A stretch of DNA of 43,531 nt from Prevotellaceae bacterium UBA2852 (lineage in GTDB: Bacteria > Bacteroidota > Bacteroidia > Bacteroidales > Bacteroidaceae): positions 1-43,531 of the forward strand of contig DEFM01000020.1 in the NCBI GenBank assembly GCA_002350855.1, in the 5' to 3' direction. Shown here piece by piece: positions 32,641-42,780 of the stretch (within the stretch, counting starts at the first letter, position 1; the number at the start of each line of letters is the position of its first letter). A program made the position numbers and the translations under genes. The notes under the pieces are model-generated. The model worked only from the letters and a program-made list of their open reading frames with translations. It had not been told where the DNA came from and did no database searches.

Positions 32641-33804
32641 ATGCAGACATATTTAGTTACAGGAGCAGCAGGCTTCATCGGTGCGAACTACATTAAATAT
32701 ATATTAAAGAACAACAGCGACATCCGTGTGGTTGTTCTCGACGCACTGACCTATGCAGGCAACCTCAAGACCATCGCTGAGGATATTGACAACGAGCGTT
32801 GTTTCTTCCATCGCGGCGACATAGGTGACAAGGAACTGGTGGAACAGCTCTTCAAGCAGTATGACTTCAATTTCGTTGTCAACTTCGCAGCAGAGAGCCA
32901 CGTTGACCGCTCCATCGAGAATCCACAGCTCTTCCTCATGACCAATATCCTCGGCACTCAGAACCTGCTCGACGCAGCTCGCAAGGCGTGGGTTACAGGC
33001 AAGGACGAGCAAGGCTACCCTACTTGGCGCAACGACGTTCGCTACCACCAGGTAAGTACCGATGAAGTTTACGGTTCACTCGGAGCTGAAGGCTTCTTCA
33101 CAGAGAAGACTCCACTTTGTCCTCACAGCCCATACAGCGCTTCAAAGACAAGTGCCGACATGATTGTGATGGCATACCACGACACTTACCACATGCCTGT
33201 CAGCATCACCCGCTGCAGCAACAACTACGGTCCTTATCATTTCCCAGAGAAACTGATCCCGCTGATTATCAACAACATTCTTCACGGCAAGCAGCTTCCT
33301 GTCTATGGCGACGGCTCAAACGTACGTGACTGGCTCTATGTGGAAGACCACTGCAAGGCCATAGACCTGGTTGTTCGCAAGGGACGCGTGGGAGAAGTTT
33401 ACAATGTAGGTGGACACAACGAGCGCACCAACCTGCAGATTGTAAAACTCACCATCAAGACCATCCACGACATCATGCAGAACGAGCCTGAATACCGTGC
33501 CAAACTCTACAAGAAGGAGAGCGTAAGCAATCCTGGCAAGGAAGCAACTGATGTAAACGACATCGATATCAGCTGGATCAACGAATCTCTTATCAAGTTC
33601 GTTGCAGACCGTCTTGGTCACGACCAGAGATACGCCATCGACCCGTCTAAGATTCACGCAGAACTGGGATGGCTGCCTGAGACTACATTCGAGCAGGGCA
33701 TCGTAAAGACCATCCGTTGGAATCTCGACAATCAGGCTTGGATCAAGGACGTTACATCGGGCGACTACCAGCACTACTACGAACAGATGTACGCCAACAG
33801 ATAA
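32641..33804 (+). CDS. rfbB: dTDP-glucose 4,6-dehydratase
   Basis: The 387-residue extended SDR converts dTDP-glucose to dTDP-4-keto-6-deoxyglucose, an early step to dTDP-rhamnose and amino sugars. GAAGFIGAN (8-16) binds NAD. STDEVYG (139-145) provides the Asp-Glu pair, and YSASK the Tyr165/Lys169 pair. It is somewhat longer than the usual 350 residues. rfbA, rfbC and rfbD are not in the window. It could feed the aminotransferase at 14.2-15.5 kb only if that enzyme accepts dTDP-sugars. Confidence 0.94.
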   Translation: MQTYLVTGAAGFIGANYIKYILKNNSDIRVVVLDALTYAGNLKTIAEDIDNERCFFHRGDIGDKELVEQLFKQYDFNFVVNFAAESHVDRSIENPQLFLMTNILGTQNLLDAARKAWVTGKDEQGYPTWRNDVRYHQVSTDEVYGSLGAEGFFTEKTPLCPHSPYSASKTSADMIVMAYHDTYHMPVSITRCSNNYGPYHFPEKLIPLIINNILHGKQLPVYGDGSNVRDWLYVEDHCKAIDLVVRKGRVGEVYNVGGHNERTNLQIVKLTIKTIHDIMQNEPEYRAKLYKKESVSNPGKEATDVNDIDISWINESLIKFVADRLGHDQRYAIDPSKIHAELGWLPETTFEQGIVKTIRWNLDNQAWIKDVTSGDYQHYYEQMYANR

Positions 33805-33822
33805 ATTCCAGCACAAAAGACT

Positions 33823-34524
33823 ATGCGTATTGACATCCTTACCGTTCTCCCCGAACTTTTCGGCGGATTCTTCACGGAAAGCATTCTTGGTCGTGCACAG
33901 GAGAAAGGACTTGTAGAGATACATGTCCACAACCTGCGCGACTATACCAAGGACAAGCACCGCCGTGTGGACGACTACCCATTCGGAGGAGGAAGCGGCA
34001 TGATCATGCAGATTCAGCCTATTGCCGATTGCATAGCTTCGCTGCAGGAGAAGTTGCGCGAGGAACGTGGTGAGGAATACGATGAGATCATCTTCACCAC
34101 CCCCGACGGAGAGCAGTTCTCCCAGCCCATCGCCAACGAACTGTCGCAGAAGCGCAACATCATCATACTTTGCGGACACTACAAAGGTATTGACCAGCGC
34201 ATCCGCGACCGCATCATCACCAAGGAACTGTCAATAGGCGATTTTGTTCTCTCTGGCGGTGAACTGCCTGCTGCGATGATGGCTGATGCAATAGTAAGAG
34301 TCATCCCCGGAGCTATCGGTGACAGCCAGGCTGCACTCGACGACTGTTTCCAGGACAATCTGCTGGCACCTCCCATCTACACCCGCCCTGCACACTACGA
34401 AGGCTATGGTGATGTACCCGAAGTTCTGCTTAGCGGCGACCCCAAGAAAATCCGCGAATGGGAACTTCAGCAGGCCATGGAGCGTACACGTCGTCTGCGC
34501 CCAGATTTGCTGCAGACACAATAA
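33823..34524 (+). CDS. trmD: tRNA (guanine-N1)-methyltransferase
   Basis: The 233-residue SPOUT-family enzyme methylates G37 of certain tRNAs with [56 protein letters not shown] and YTRPAHYEG are the TrmD signatures; the trefoil-knot SAM site is intact. It follows rfbB by 18 bases. Confidence 0.96.
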   Translation: MRIDILTVLPELFGGFFTESILGRAQEKGLVEIHVHNLRDYTKDKHRRVDDYPFGGGSGMIMQIQPIADCIASLQEKLREERGEEYDEIIFTTPDGEQFSQPIANELSQKRNIIILCGHYKGIDQRIRDRIITKELSIGDFVLSGGELPAAMMADAIVRVIPGAIGDSQAALDDCFQDNLLAPPIYTRPAHYEGYGDVPEVLLSGDPKKIREWELQQAMERTRRLRPDLLQTQ

Positions 34525-34560
34525 TGCACAGCATTTGCTCGTTATTTCTGTAAATACCGC

Positions 34561-36996
34561 ATGTGCATGAATAATCATTTCATAACATTCTTCAAACGGA
34601 TCTTGCTGCTATTGCTACTCTGTCTGTCACAGCATCCTGCCTTTGCTCAGGACGACAGCACAGCGGACAACAGCAGCAAGGTTACTATTCGTGGTACCGT
34701 GGTTGACGACGAAAAATCGCCAATCGAACTTGCACAGGTATTTATTGAAGGGACAACCTTCGGCACCGTCTGCGACCTCAAGGGACGCTACAGTCTGACT
34801 TGCACAACAAGCGACAGTCTCGTTGTGGTTTACCGCATGATTGGCTATCAGACTCGCAAGCGTGTGCTTGAGAATCCTCGCGACACCGTTACCCTCAATG
34901 TCATGCTGCTCAACAACGGACTGGAACTGGGCGAAGTGGTAGTGAAGGACGTCAGCCGCAAGACAACCACCATGCAGGATGTTAGCATGGAAGATCTACG
35001 GCACATGGGCAATGCCGGACTTGGCGGCGTGGAACATCTCATCACTACTCAGGCAGGAGTCAGCACACACAACGAGCTTAGTTCACAGTACAATGTGCGT
35101 GGCGGTTCGTTCGACGAAAACTCCGTCTATATCAACGGCATCGAGGTTTACCGCCCCTTGTTGATTAGAAGCGGGCAACAGGAAGGACTCAGCATCATCA
35201 ACCCCGACATGGTCGACCGCATACAATTCTCTGCAGGCGGTTTCGAATCCAAGTACGGCGACAAGATGTCATCGGTTCTCGACATCACATACAAGAAAGT
35301 ACAAGGGTTTGAAGGCAGCGTCAGCGGCAGTCTTCTTGGAGGAAGTGCCTATGCAGGATTCGGCAACAAGCGATTCTCATGGACCAACGCCGTGCGCTAC
35401 AAAACCACAAGTTACCTGCTCGGCACACTCGACACCAAGGGAGAATACGAGCCACGCGACTTCGACTATCAGAGCTATTTCAGCTGGATGCCAAACAAGC
35501 GTTGGACTTTCGACGTCATGGCAGTAATCAGCCGTAACGACTATAAGTTCGTGCCAAGCGACCGCTCTACCCGATTCGGTACCAGCGAAGAAGTCAAAGA
35601 GTTCAAGGTATATTTCGACGGACAGGAGAAAGACGCCTTCCACACCTATTTCGGAAGCATGTCCCTGAGCCATCATTTCAACGACTACAATGATCTTAGC
35701 CTCAATGTCTCCACATTCAAGACCCACGAGAAAGAGACATTCGACATCAGCGGAGAATACTGGCTGCAGAACGATGGAGAAACCGAGAGCCTGGGCATCG
35801 GCAAATACCTCGAACACGCTCGCAACCGCTTGGAGGCAAACGTGTTCAGTGTAGGACTTAACGGCAGAAGTCAGATCAGCAACCACGAACTGCGCTACGG
35901 AGTGCTCTGGAAGAAAGAGAAGGTGACCGAGCGTATGCGTGAATGGGAAATGCGCGATAGTGCAGGCTATTCACTTCCCCACTCCGACACTCGACTCAAC
36001 CTTATCTACAATCTTGCATCATCCAACCGCATCAGTTCCACACGCTTCGAGTCCTATATCCAGGACACATGGCGCAAGACCTACGACGAAGGACAGCTCG
36101 TGCTCAACTACGGAGTGCGTCTCTCACACTGGTCCTACAACGATGAATGGCTGTTCAGCCCTCGTGCCACATTGGCGTTCATCCCAGCCAAGAACGACAA
36201 TTTTCTCTTCCGATTCAGCGCAGGACTCTACTATCAGGCACCGTTCTACAAGGAAATCAAGGACACGGTTACCGTCAACGGCAACACCATAGTTCAGCTG
36301 AACGAAAACATCAAGTCACAGCGAAGCATCCATTTTGTGCTCGGAGGAGAATACAAGTTCCGACTCAACGAACGCCTGTTCAAGGCTACGGCTGAAGTTT
36401 ACTACAAAGCCCTGTCAGACCTCAACCCCTACAATGTGGACAATGTCCGCATCATGTATTACGGTAATAACATAGCCAACGGTTATGCCGTCGGACTCGA
36501 TATGAAAATCTACGGAGAATTCGTGCCAGGCACAGATTCGTGGATAAGTGTCGGACTCATGAAGACCAAGGAGACCATCAATGGCAAGTCTGTGCCACGA
36601 CCTACCGACCAGCTGTTGAACTGCGCAGTTCAGTTCAGCGATTATTTCCCGGGCACCACACGCTGGAAAGCCACCGTACGCGGACACTACGCCAGCGGTC
36701 TGCCTTTCGGTCCTCCCCATAGCGGTCGTGAGAAACAGGTTTTCCGCATGTCAAGTTACCGTCGTCTCGACTTAGGTCTGAGCTATCGCCTTCTCGACAA
36801 CGAAGACCGTCATCTGACTACAGGAATCGGGTCTGCCATTCGCAACGTTTGGGTTGGACTTGACGCCTTCAACATCCTCGACATCTCCAATGTCAATAGC
36901 TACTATTGGGTAACCGACGTCAACAACAACCAGTTTGCTGTGCCCAATTATCTTACCGGACGCCAGATCAACGTCCGCTTCCTCGTGGAATTCTAG
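34561..36996 (+). CDS. TonB-dependent outer-membrane receptor with carboxypeptidase-regulatory-like N-domain
   Basis: The 811-residue protein has a signal peptide (about 1-29, ending PAFAQ), a CarboxypepD_reg-like domain (about 40-125: IRGTVVDDEKSPIELAQVFIEGT), a plug domain (about 135-240: YNVRGGSFDENSVYINGIEVYRP) and a 22-strand-type barrel ending VRFLVEF. It is not a SusC type and has no SusD neighbour. ATG 34567 is an alternative start. The substrate is unknown. Its 3' end overlaps the convergent lytic transglycosylase gene by 29 bases. Confidence 0.93.
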   Translation: MCMNNHFITFFKRILLLLLLCLSQHPAFAQDDSTADNSSKVTIRGTVVDDEKSPIELAQVFIEGTTFGTVCDLKGRYSLTCTTSDSLVVVYRMIGYQTRKRVLENPRDTVTLNVMLLNNGLELGEVVVKDVSRKTTTMQDVSMEDLRHMGNAGLGGVEHLITTQAGVSTHNELSSQYNVRGGSFDENSVYINGIEVYRPLLIRSGQQEGLSIINPDMVDRIQFSAGGFESKYGDKMSSVLDITYKKVQGFEGSVSGSLLGGSAYAGFGNKRFSWTNAVRYKTTSYLLGTLDTKGEYEPRDFDYQSYFSWMPNKRWTFDVMAVISRNDYKFVPSDRSTRFGTSEEVKEFKVYFDGQEKDAFHTYFGSMSLSHHFNDYNDLSLNVSTFKTHEKETFDISGEYWLQNDGETESLGIGKYLEHARNRLEANVFSVGLNGRSQISNHELRYGVLWKKEKVTERMREWEMRDSAGYSLPHSDTRLNLIYNLASSNRISSTRFESYIQDTWRKTYDEGQLVLNYGVRLSHWSYNDEWLFSPRATLAFIPAKNDNFLFRFSAGLYYQAPFYKEIKDTVTVNGNTIVQLNENIKSQRSIHFVLGGEYKFRLNERLFKATAEVYYKALSDLNPYNVDNVRIMYYGNNIANGYAVGLDMKIYGEFVPGTDSWISVGLMKTKETINGKSVPRPTDQLLNCAVQFSDYFPGTTRWKATVRGHYASGLPFGPPHSGREKQVFRMSSYRRLDLGLSYRLLDNEDRHLTTGIGSAIRNVWVGLDAFNILDISNVNSYYWVTDVNNNQFAVPNYLTGRQINVRFLVEF

Positions 36997-38218
36997 AATT
37001 ATACCTCTCCCACCTGCTTCTGATACTTCTCACGTAGTTGAAAGTCTCGCTTCCTCTGAAATAGCCATATTTCACAACGCTGTCGTTATAGTATTCCGGT
37101 TGTGACATCTTCAGCACCAGGGAGTCCACATTTCCTCTCCACACATTAGAATTCTTCTTGTATTTCGCAGCAAGCCTGCGGGCATCGTCCACATGACCCG
37201 GACCTGCATTATAGGCAGCAAGAACGAAGTTCAGCCTCTCGTCCCTGTTGGCAATGCCCGAGTAGTGGTTCTGCAGGCTTGAAATCAGTTTCACAGCACC
37301 GTTCACATTACTTTCAGGATTAAACACATCCCTTTCCGACACACCATACTGCCGGGCGGTACTCGGCATCAGCTGCATCAGCCCCATAGCACCCATCCAC
37401 GACACCGCATTAGCGTCGAATCCAGATTCCGTGAAAGCCTGGGCAGCCAGCAGTTTCCAGTCCCAGCCACAACGCTGGGCGTATTTCTTGAATAAGTGAT
37501 CATACGTGGAGATTATACCCTTGCCCGGATTCAGCATTTCCGGACGGGCACTCCTGCGAGGCTGATGATAGGTAAATCCGCTCGTGCTCCTGACAGGCAG
37601 CGAAGCATACGAAAGCAGCCTGTGCTCGTTCTTCGCCAGCCATCCGTTCAATGCCGCCTGAAGTTCCACACACTGGCTACGCACAGCCCATGCCCTTGGA
37701 GCACCGCTCTTGCGCGACCTATCTTTATTTACGACAGCAAGCGTGTCGAGCAGATGAGTAATCTCCTTCTCACCACACAGCGTCACCTCGTCCTTCTCTT
37801 CAGCCGCTACTTCACCACCTATCGAGTCAGTCACCGCCACAGGCAGTCCACAGGCAATCAAGTCGCCCTCGCCTCTGCGCAACCTATCAATCAAATCGTC
37901 CTTATCCCTGCAAACCTCAACTCTCAGTGCCACACCAATCGACTTGGCGAAAGCGTCCGCCAGCATATACTGGGCACCGAATCCCTCACCGTGATATTCA
38001 AAATATGTGGAAGGGCCATAGACCGTCAGCACTATCAGTTCACCCACATTCTGGATTTCCTGCAGGTCAAACAACTCACTGCCCTTTTCAGTTTCAGAAG
38101 TGAACACACCCGTTCCCTTCACCTGATCATTCACACACGACACAGTCAAGCCGCAACTGAAAACAGACAGAAGTGACACTACACATATTATATATATATA
38201 AGACTCCGATTTTCGCAT
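36968..38218 (-). CDS. MltF-like membrane-bound lytic transglycosylase lipoprotein
   Basis: The 416-residue protein has a lipoprotein-type N-terminus (lipobox ending SVFSC, Cys22), a periplasmic solute-binding-like domain (about 50-220: GELIVLTVYGPSTYFEYHG) and a C-terminal SLT domain (about 245-400). The catalytic Glu lies in AFTESGFD, followed by GAMGLMQLMPSTARQYGV and NFVLAAYNAGPGHV. It cleaves peptidoglycan to 1,6-anhydro ends in the periplasm. This domain order is that of MltF. Confidence 0.9.
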   Translation of the reverse strand: MRKSESYIYIICVVSLLSVFSCGLTVSCVNDQVKGTGVFTSETEKGSELFDLQEIQNVGELIVLTVYGPSTYFEYHGEGFGAQYMLADAFAKSIGVALRVEVCRDKDDLIDRLRRGEGDLIACGLPVAVTDSIGGEVAAEEKDEVTLCGEKEITHLLDTLAVVNKDRSRKSGAPRAWAVRSQCVELQAALNGWLAKNEHRLLSYASLPVRSTSGFTYHQPRRSARPEMLNPGKGIISTYDHLFKKYAQRCGWDWKLLAAQAFTESGFDANAVSWMGAMGLMQLMPSTARQYGVSERDVFNPESNVNGAVKLISSLQNHYSGIANRDERLNFVLAAYNAGPGHVDDARRLAAKYKKNSNVWRGNVDSLVLKMSQPEYYNDSVVKYGYFRGSETFNYVRSIRSRWERYNSRIPRGSGR

Positions 38219-38259
38219 CTTAAAAACGAGATAAAATCAATCATTTTTCAATTTGTCGG

Positions 38260-38267
38260 CAAAATTA
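38260..38267 (-). promoter_or_regulatory. -7 element upstream of the lytic transglycosylase gene
   Basis: The minus strand reads TAATTTTG 41 bases before the ATG; a TTTG lies about 22 bases upstream, slightly too far. Confidence 0.5.
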
Positions 38268-38332
38268 CGTCAAAAAATCATTTTTTTTGCAAAAAAAGTG
38301 CCATAAAACTTTTTTATATTGACAAATATCCA

Positions 38333-38340
38333 TATTTTTG
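38333..38340 (+). promoter_or_regulatory. galE -7 element
   Basis: TATTTTTG lies 45 bases upstream of the galE ATG; the region before it is T-rich, without a clear -33 word. Confidence 0.5.
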
Positions 38341-38385
38341 CACTTGATAGATTAAAAAACAAGAAATACTAACTACATTTTGTTC

Positions 38386-39426
38386 ATGAAAGAGACAGTA
38401 CTTGTAACTGGTGGTACAGGTTTCATTGGTTCACACACCACCGTTGAATTACAGCAGGCAGGTTATAAAGTAGTCATTGTTGACAATCTTTCCAACTCCA
38501 GCGCTTCTGTAGTCGATGGTATAGAGAAAATCACAGGCATACGCCCGGCTTTCGAGCAAGTCGACTGCTGCGACATGCCAGCCCTTCGTGGTGTTTTCGA
38601 GAAATACAAGGATATCAAGGGAATCATCCACTTTGCAGCAAGCAAGGCTGTAGGAGAATCAGTTGAAAAACCCCTGCTCTACTATCGCAACAACCTCAAC
38701 TCACTCATCAATCTGCTTGAATTGATGCCACAGTTCGGAGTAAAGGGAATCATCTTCTCCTCTTCATGCACAGTTTACGGACAACCAACCCCCGAGAACC
38801 TGCCCGTTACCGAAAGCGCTCCAATCCAGAAAGCACTTTCACCCTACGGCAACACCAAGCAGATTAACGAGGAAATCATACAGGACTACATCCATAGCGG
38901 TGCCAACATCAAGAGCATTATCCTCCGCTACTTCAACCCAATCGGAGCACACCCCACCGCATACATCGGTGAATTGCCCAATGGAGTACCTATGAACCTC
39001 ATTCCTTTTGTCACTCAGACAGCCATAGGAATCCGCAAGCAACTCAAGATCTTCGGCAACGACTACGCTACACCCGACGGCACTTGCATCCGCGACTACA
39101 TCTATGTAGTTGACCTCGCAAAGGCTCACGTGAAGGCAATGGAACGCGTACTTGAGAATCCTGATTCTGACCCTGTTGAAGTATTCAACATCGGTACCGG
39201 CACAGGTCTCAGCACTCTCGAGGTAGTTCAGGGATTTGAAAAAGCTACAGGCGTAAAACTCAATTGGGAATTTGCCCCACGTCGCGAAGGCGATATCGAG
39301 AAAGTTTGGGGTAATGTCGACAAAGCCAACAAGGTACTTGGATGGAAAGCCGAAGCCAACATTGAGGATGTATTACGTTCTGCATGGAAATGGCAAGTCA
39401 AACTCCGTGACGAAGGAGTTCAATAA
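38386..39426 (+). CDS. galE: UDP-glucose 4-epimerase
   Basis: The 346-residue extended SDR interconverts UDP-glucose and UDP-galactose (possibly also the GlcNAc/GalNAc pair). GGTGFIG (9-15) binds NAD. SSSCTVYG and SPYGNTK supply the catalytic Ser and the Tyr154/Lys158 pair. ATG 38386 is preferred over a TTG two codons upstream. It is a single-gene unit ending in a strong terminator. Confidence 0.94.
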   Translation: MKETVLVTGGTGFIGSHTTVELQQAGYKVVIVDNLSNSSASVVDGIEKITGIRPAFEQVDCCDMPALRGVFEKYKDIKGIIHFAASKAVGESVEKPLLYYRNNLNSLINLLELMPQFGVKGIIFSSSCTVYGQPTPENLPVTESAPIQKALSPYGNTKQINEEIIQDYIHSGANIKSIILRYFNPIGAHPTAYIGELPNGVPMNLIPFVTQTAIGIRKQLKIFGNDYATPDGTCIRDYIYVVDLAKAHVKAMERVLENPDSDPVEVFNIGTGTGLSTLEVVQGFEKATGVKLNWEFAPRREGDIEKVWGNVDKANKVLGWKAEANIEDVLRSAWKWQVKLRDEGVQ

Positions 39427-39519
39427 CCCTATACTGCAATCATCATTCCCTTTTGCAGTAAATTTCAGTTTTGCATAGGGAAGTTGCAGTTTTGTCGTGT
39501 TTTATTTTGTGTTTGTGTT

Positions 39520-39561
39520 GGGCTATTCTTCTGCGTGAGCAGAGGGATAGCCCCCTTTTTT
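39520..39561 (+). terminator. Strong terminator after galE
   Basis: GGGCTAT pairs with ATAGCCC, extended by TCTTCTGC with GCAGAGGG through G-U pairs. This makes a 15-bp stem capped by a GTGA tetraloop, then CC and a T-run to 39561. Confidence 0.9.
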
Positions 39562-39597
39562 GTATAGGTTCAATAATGTCGAATAGATGAACCTGCC

Positions 39598-39888
39598 TTA
39601 ATAAAACTTGATGTCACAAATCACTTGAGCTTTGACATGATTGTTGAGCTTTGCAACCAGATTAGCCTTCGTCATATTCAGTTCCTGACGAAGCACCGAA
39701 GAACGTATCTGCACAAAAAGAGTCTGGTTCTTGATAAACACCTCACCAGTATAACGCCTGATACCCTCTCCCATCACTTCCGACCACGCAGCAATCAGTC
39801 TATGCTGATTCAGAGGAGTTTCCAAACCTTCACTCCTCAAAAACTGGCGCACCACATCGCCTACCTGTTCACTTTTACCAAAACGCAC
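39598..39888 (-). CDS. DUF721 (DciA-like) protein
   Basis: The 96-residue protein matches DUF721: QVGDVVRQFLRSEGLE, LIAAWSEVMGEGIRRYT, and LFVQIRSSVLRQELNMTKANL. Some family members (DciA) load the replicative helicase; Bacteroidetes members are short like this one. The start is a GTG because the frame has no ATG before an upstream TAA. It is convergent with galE. Confidence 0.85.
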   Translation of the reverse strand: MRFGKSEQVGDVVRQFLRSEGLETPLNQHRLIAAWSEVMGEGIRRYTGEVFIKNQTLFVQIRSSVLRQELNMTKANLVAKLNNHVKAQVICDIKFY

Positions 39889-40074
39889 TTTACAGAAATG
39901 TAATTATAAAACAATCAGAAAAAAGTAAAACCACGAAACTGTAAGAATACAATTCCTTACTTTTACTCGGTAAAATCTTCGGTAAAGTTACGAAATTCTA
40001 TCAATTTATAATCAAAATGGAAGTAAAAATGTGGTTTTTGTAAAAAAAGTTCGTCTGATAAAGGTAATTTGTTG

Positions 40075-40082
40075 TAACTTTG
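40075..40082 (+). promoter_or_regulatory. his operon -7 element
   Basis: TAACTTTG lies only 19 bases before the hisH ATG at 40101, so the leader is very short and leaves no room for a his attenuator. Confidence 0.6.
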
Positions 40083-40100
40083 CAAAATGAATGTAGTTTT

Positions 40101-40691
40101 ATGAACGTATCTGTAATAAAATATAATGCCGGCAATATCTATTCCGTAGTCAATGCTTTGCAACGACTGGGGATTACTCCTACTGTGACCGATGATGCAG
40201 AAGTGCTGATGAAGTCGGATCGTGTAGTGTTTCCCGGACAGGGTGAGGCTCACTCCGCCATGCAGTATCTGAAGGAGCACAAGTTGGACGAAGTGATACG
40301 AGGACTGCGCCAGCCGCTGCTCGGTATCTGCATCGGCATGCAGCTTCTCTGCCGCCATAGCGAGGAAGGCGATACGGATTGTCTGGGCATCTTCGACGCT
40401 GATGTGATTCACTTTAATCCGCAGAGGCGTGAGGATAAAATTCCACAGATGGGATGGAACACCATAAGTGTGGAGCAGAATTCGCTTTTCAAGGGGTTCA
40501 ACCGTGAGGAATTCGTGTATTTCATCCACAGCTACTATGTTCCCCTATGCCAGCAGACAATTGCCCGTACAGACTACATTCAGCCCTACTCTGCCGCACT
40601 GTGCAAGGACAACTTCTATGCTACTCAGTTCCATCCTGAGAAGAGCGGAAAGGTAGGCGAACGCATCTTAAGAAACTTTTTGGACTTATGA
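40101..40691 (+). CDS. hisH: Imidazole glycerol phosphate synthase, glutaminase subunit
   Basis: The 196-residue class I glutaminase supplies ammonia to HisF. Catalytic Cys77 is in GICIGMQLL, and the His-Glu pair is in QFHPEKSG near the C-terminus. ATG 40101 is preferred; a TTG at 40080 would overlap the promoter. Its stop overlaps the hisA start (ATGA). Confidence 0.95.
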   Translation: MNVSVIKYNAGNIYSVVNALQRLGITPTVTDDAEVLMKSDRVVFPGQGEAHSAMQYLKEHKLDEVIRGLRQPLLGICIGMQLLCRHSEEGDTDCLGIFDADVIHFNPQRREDKIPQMGWNTISVEQNSLFKGFNREEFVYFIHSYYVPLCQQTIARTDYIQPYSAALCKDNFYATQFHPEKSGKVGERILRNFLDL

Positions 40692-41413
40692 TAGAACTTA
40701 TTCCTGCAATCGACATAATTGACGGACACTGTGTACGCCTCCGACAGGGTGACTACAGCCAGAAGACCGAATACAGCTCCGAGCCTGCGGAAGTGGCAAA
40801 GGCTTTCGAGGCAGCCGGAGTGAAGCGTCTGCACGTAGTGGATCTGGACGGAGCGAAAGCAAAGCACATCGTCAATGCGAAGGTTGTGGAACAGATTGCC
40901 AGCAGCACCTCGCTGGTAGTGGATTTCGGAGGAGGTATCAAGTCCTCTGACGATCTTCAGACAGCTTTCAACGCCGGTGCTGCCATGGTAACTGTAGGTT
41001 CAGTGGCTGTGAGCAATCCCGACCTGTTCATGGGTTGGGTCAGCCAGTATGGCGAAAGCCGTTTCATCCTTGGTGCCGACACCCGCAACGGGAAGATAAG
41101 CATCAACGGATGGCTGGAGGACGATGCCCAGCAGTCAGTCATTCCTTTCATTAAGAAATATCACGCAAGCGGAATCAGTCAGGTTCTCTGCACCGACATC
41201 TCTCTCGACGGCATGATGCAGGGACCATCCATCGAACTCTACCGCAACATCATGAAGGAAGTGCCCGATCTGCACCTCATCGCCAGCGGCGGTGTCAGCT
41301 GCATGGACGACATACGTGCCCTCGACGCGGCAGGCATCCCTGCCGTAGTGTTCGGCAAGGCATTCTACGAAGGTAAAATCACTCTCAAAGACCTTGAGCA
41401 ATATGTTAGCTAA
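40688..41413 (+). CDS. hisA: Phosphoribosylformimino-AICAR ribotide isomerase
   Basis: The 241-residue TIM barrel performs the fourth step of histidine synthesis. [19 protein letters not shown] contains the N-terminal catalytic Asp. [12 protein letters not shown] holds the second Asp, and ASGGV binds phosphate. It overlaps hisH by 4 bases and hisF by 11. Confidence 0.96.
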   Translation: MIELIPAIDIIDGHCVRLRQGDYSQKTEYSSEPAEVAKAFEAAGVKRLHVVDLDGAKAKHIVNAKVVEQIASSTSLVVDFGGGIKSSDDLQTAFNAGAAMVTVGSVAVSNPDLFMGWVSQYGESRFILGADTRNGKISINGWLEDDAQQSVIPFIKKYHASGISQVLCTDISLDGMMQGPSIELYRNIMKEVPDLHLIASGGVSCMDDIRALDAAGIPAVVFGKAFYEGKITLKDLEQYVS

Positions 41414-42158
41414 ACGAATCATCCCTTGTCTTGACATAAAGAACGGTGAGACCGTGAAGGGCACCAACTTCGTCAACCTGCGCAAGGCAGGCGACCCAGT
41501 GGAGTTGGGCAAAGCCTACAGCGATCAGGGAGCCGACGAACTGGTCTACCTCGACATCACAGCCAGTCACGAGGGACGCAAGACATTCACCGAACTGGTG
41601 AGCCGCATTGCTCAGGAGATAAACATCCCCTTCACCGTAGGCGGCGGAATCAACCAGCTTAGCGACGTAGACCGTCTGCTCAATGCTGGTGCCGACAAAG
41701 TGAGTGTAAACTCTGCTGCTCTAAAGAATCCCGACCTGATTAATGAAATCGTATCGAACTATGGTTCACAGGTTTGCGTAGTGGCTATTGATGCCAAACT
41801 TCATGACGGAGAATGGGAGTGTTTTCTCAACGGAGGACGCGTGCCCACAGGCATCAACCTATTCGAATGGGCAAGGGAAGCAAACCGACGCGGTGCAGGT
41901 GAGATTCTATTTACCAGCATGAACCACGACGGAGTAAAGCAGGGTTTTGCCAACGATGCCCTTCGCCGTCTGAGTGACGAACTCACAATTCCAGTGATAG
42001 CATCGGGCGGTGCAGGCAGCAAGGAGCATTTCCGCGACGCCTTTACCGAGGGACATGCCGACGCAGCCCTCGCGGCAAGTGTTTTCCACTTCGGAGAAAT
42101 ACCTATTCCAGAATTAAAACAATATCTACATAACGAAGGAATCAACGTAAGATTATGA
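41403..42158 (+). CDS. hisF: Imidazole glycerol phosphate synthase, cyclase subunit
   Basis: The 251-residue TIM barrel partners His[21 protein letters not shown] holds catalytic Asp11, and [11 protein letters not shown] holds the second Asp (D in NHDG). GGGI and ASGGAGS bind phosphates. The ATG at 41403 is chosen for the canonical [11 protein letters not shown] start. Confidence 0.96.
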   Translation: MLAKRIIPCLDIKNGETVKGTNFVNLRKAGDPVELGKAYSDQGADELVYLDITASHEGRKTFTELVSRIAQEINIPFTVGGGINQLSDVDRLLNAGADKVSVNSAALKNPDLINEIVSNYGSQVCVVAIDAKLHDGEWECFLNGGRVPTGINLFEWAREANRRGAGEILFTSMNHDGVKQGFANDALRRLSDELTIPVIASGGAGSKEHFRDAFTEGHADAALAASVFHFGEIPIPELKQYLHNEGINVRL

Positions 42159-42766
42159 CAATAGATTTTCAGAAAATGAACGGTCTTGTGCCAGCCATCA
42201 TTCAGGACGCAAAGACACTTAAGGTGCTCATGCTCGGATTCATGAACGAGGAGGCATACCAGAAGACCGTAGAGACAGGCAAGGTGACATTCTTCAGCCG
42301 CACCCGCAATACCCTCTGGACAAAGGGCGAGACGAGCGGCAACTACCTCAATGTGGTAAGCATCGCAAACGACTGCGACAACGACACTCTGCTCATCAAG
42401 GCTAATCCCTGCGGGCCAGTGTGCCACACAGGAGCTGACACTTGCTGGAACGAGGAGAACGACAACCCTATTATGTTCCTCACCGAACTCCAGCGATTCA
42501 TTGAGAAGCGTCACGAGGAAATGCCCGAAGGCAGCTACACCACCAGCCTCTTCCGCGACGGATGCCACCGCATGGCTCAGAAAGTGGGAGAAGAAGCCCT
42601 GGAAGCTGTAATCGAAGCCGTTGCCAACAACAACGAGCGCCTCGTCTATGAAGCATCCGACATGCTCTACCACCTCATCGTACTTCTTACATCCAAAGGT
42701 CTGAAGATAGAGGATCTCGCAAAGGAACTGCAAGTACGTCACGACCCCAACTGGCATAAACACTGA
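42155..42766 (+). CDS. hisIE: Bifunctional phosphoribosyl-AMP cyclohydrolase / phosphoribosyl-ATP pyrophosphatase
   Basis: The 203-residue fusion has an N-terminal HisI domain (about 1-105) with the metal-binding Asp/Cys set DCDNDTLL and [13 protein letters not shown]. The C-terminal HisE MazG-like domain (about 110-203) has [12 protein letters not shown] and [14 protein letters not shown]. It performs steps two and three of histidine synthesis. It overlaps hisF by 4 bases; the remaining his genes are not in the window. Confidence 0.95.
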   Translation: MTIDFQKMNGLVPAIIQDAKTLKVLMLGFMNEEAYQKTVETGKVTFFSRTRNTLWTKGETSGNYLNVVSIANDCDNDTLLIKANPCGPVCHTGADTCWNEENDNPIMFLTELQRFIEKRHEEMPEGSYTTSLFRDGCHRMAQKVGEEALEAVIEAVANNNERLVYEASDMLYHLIVLLTSKGLKIEDLAKELQVRHDPNWHKH

Positions 42767-42780
42767 TTCACACACACGAT

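Noticed and set aside
32641..33804. rfbB as the missing dehydratase of the acyl-sugar pathway
   Set aside because: It makes dTDP-4-keto-6-deoxyglucose, while PglC-type enzymes use UDP-sugars; it lies 17 kb away, beside pgi and a sugar phosphatase. A link is possible but not supported.
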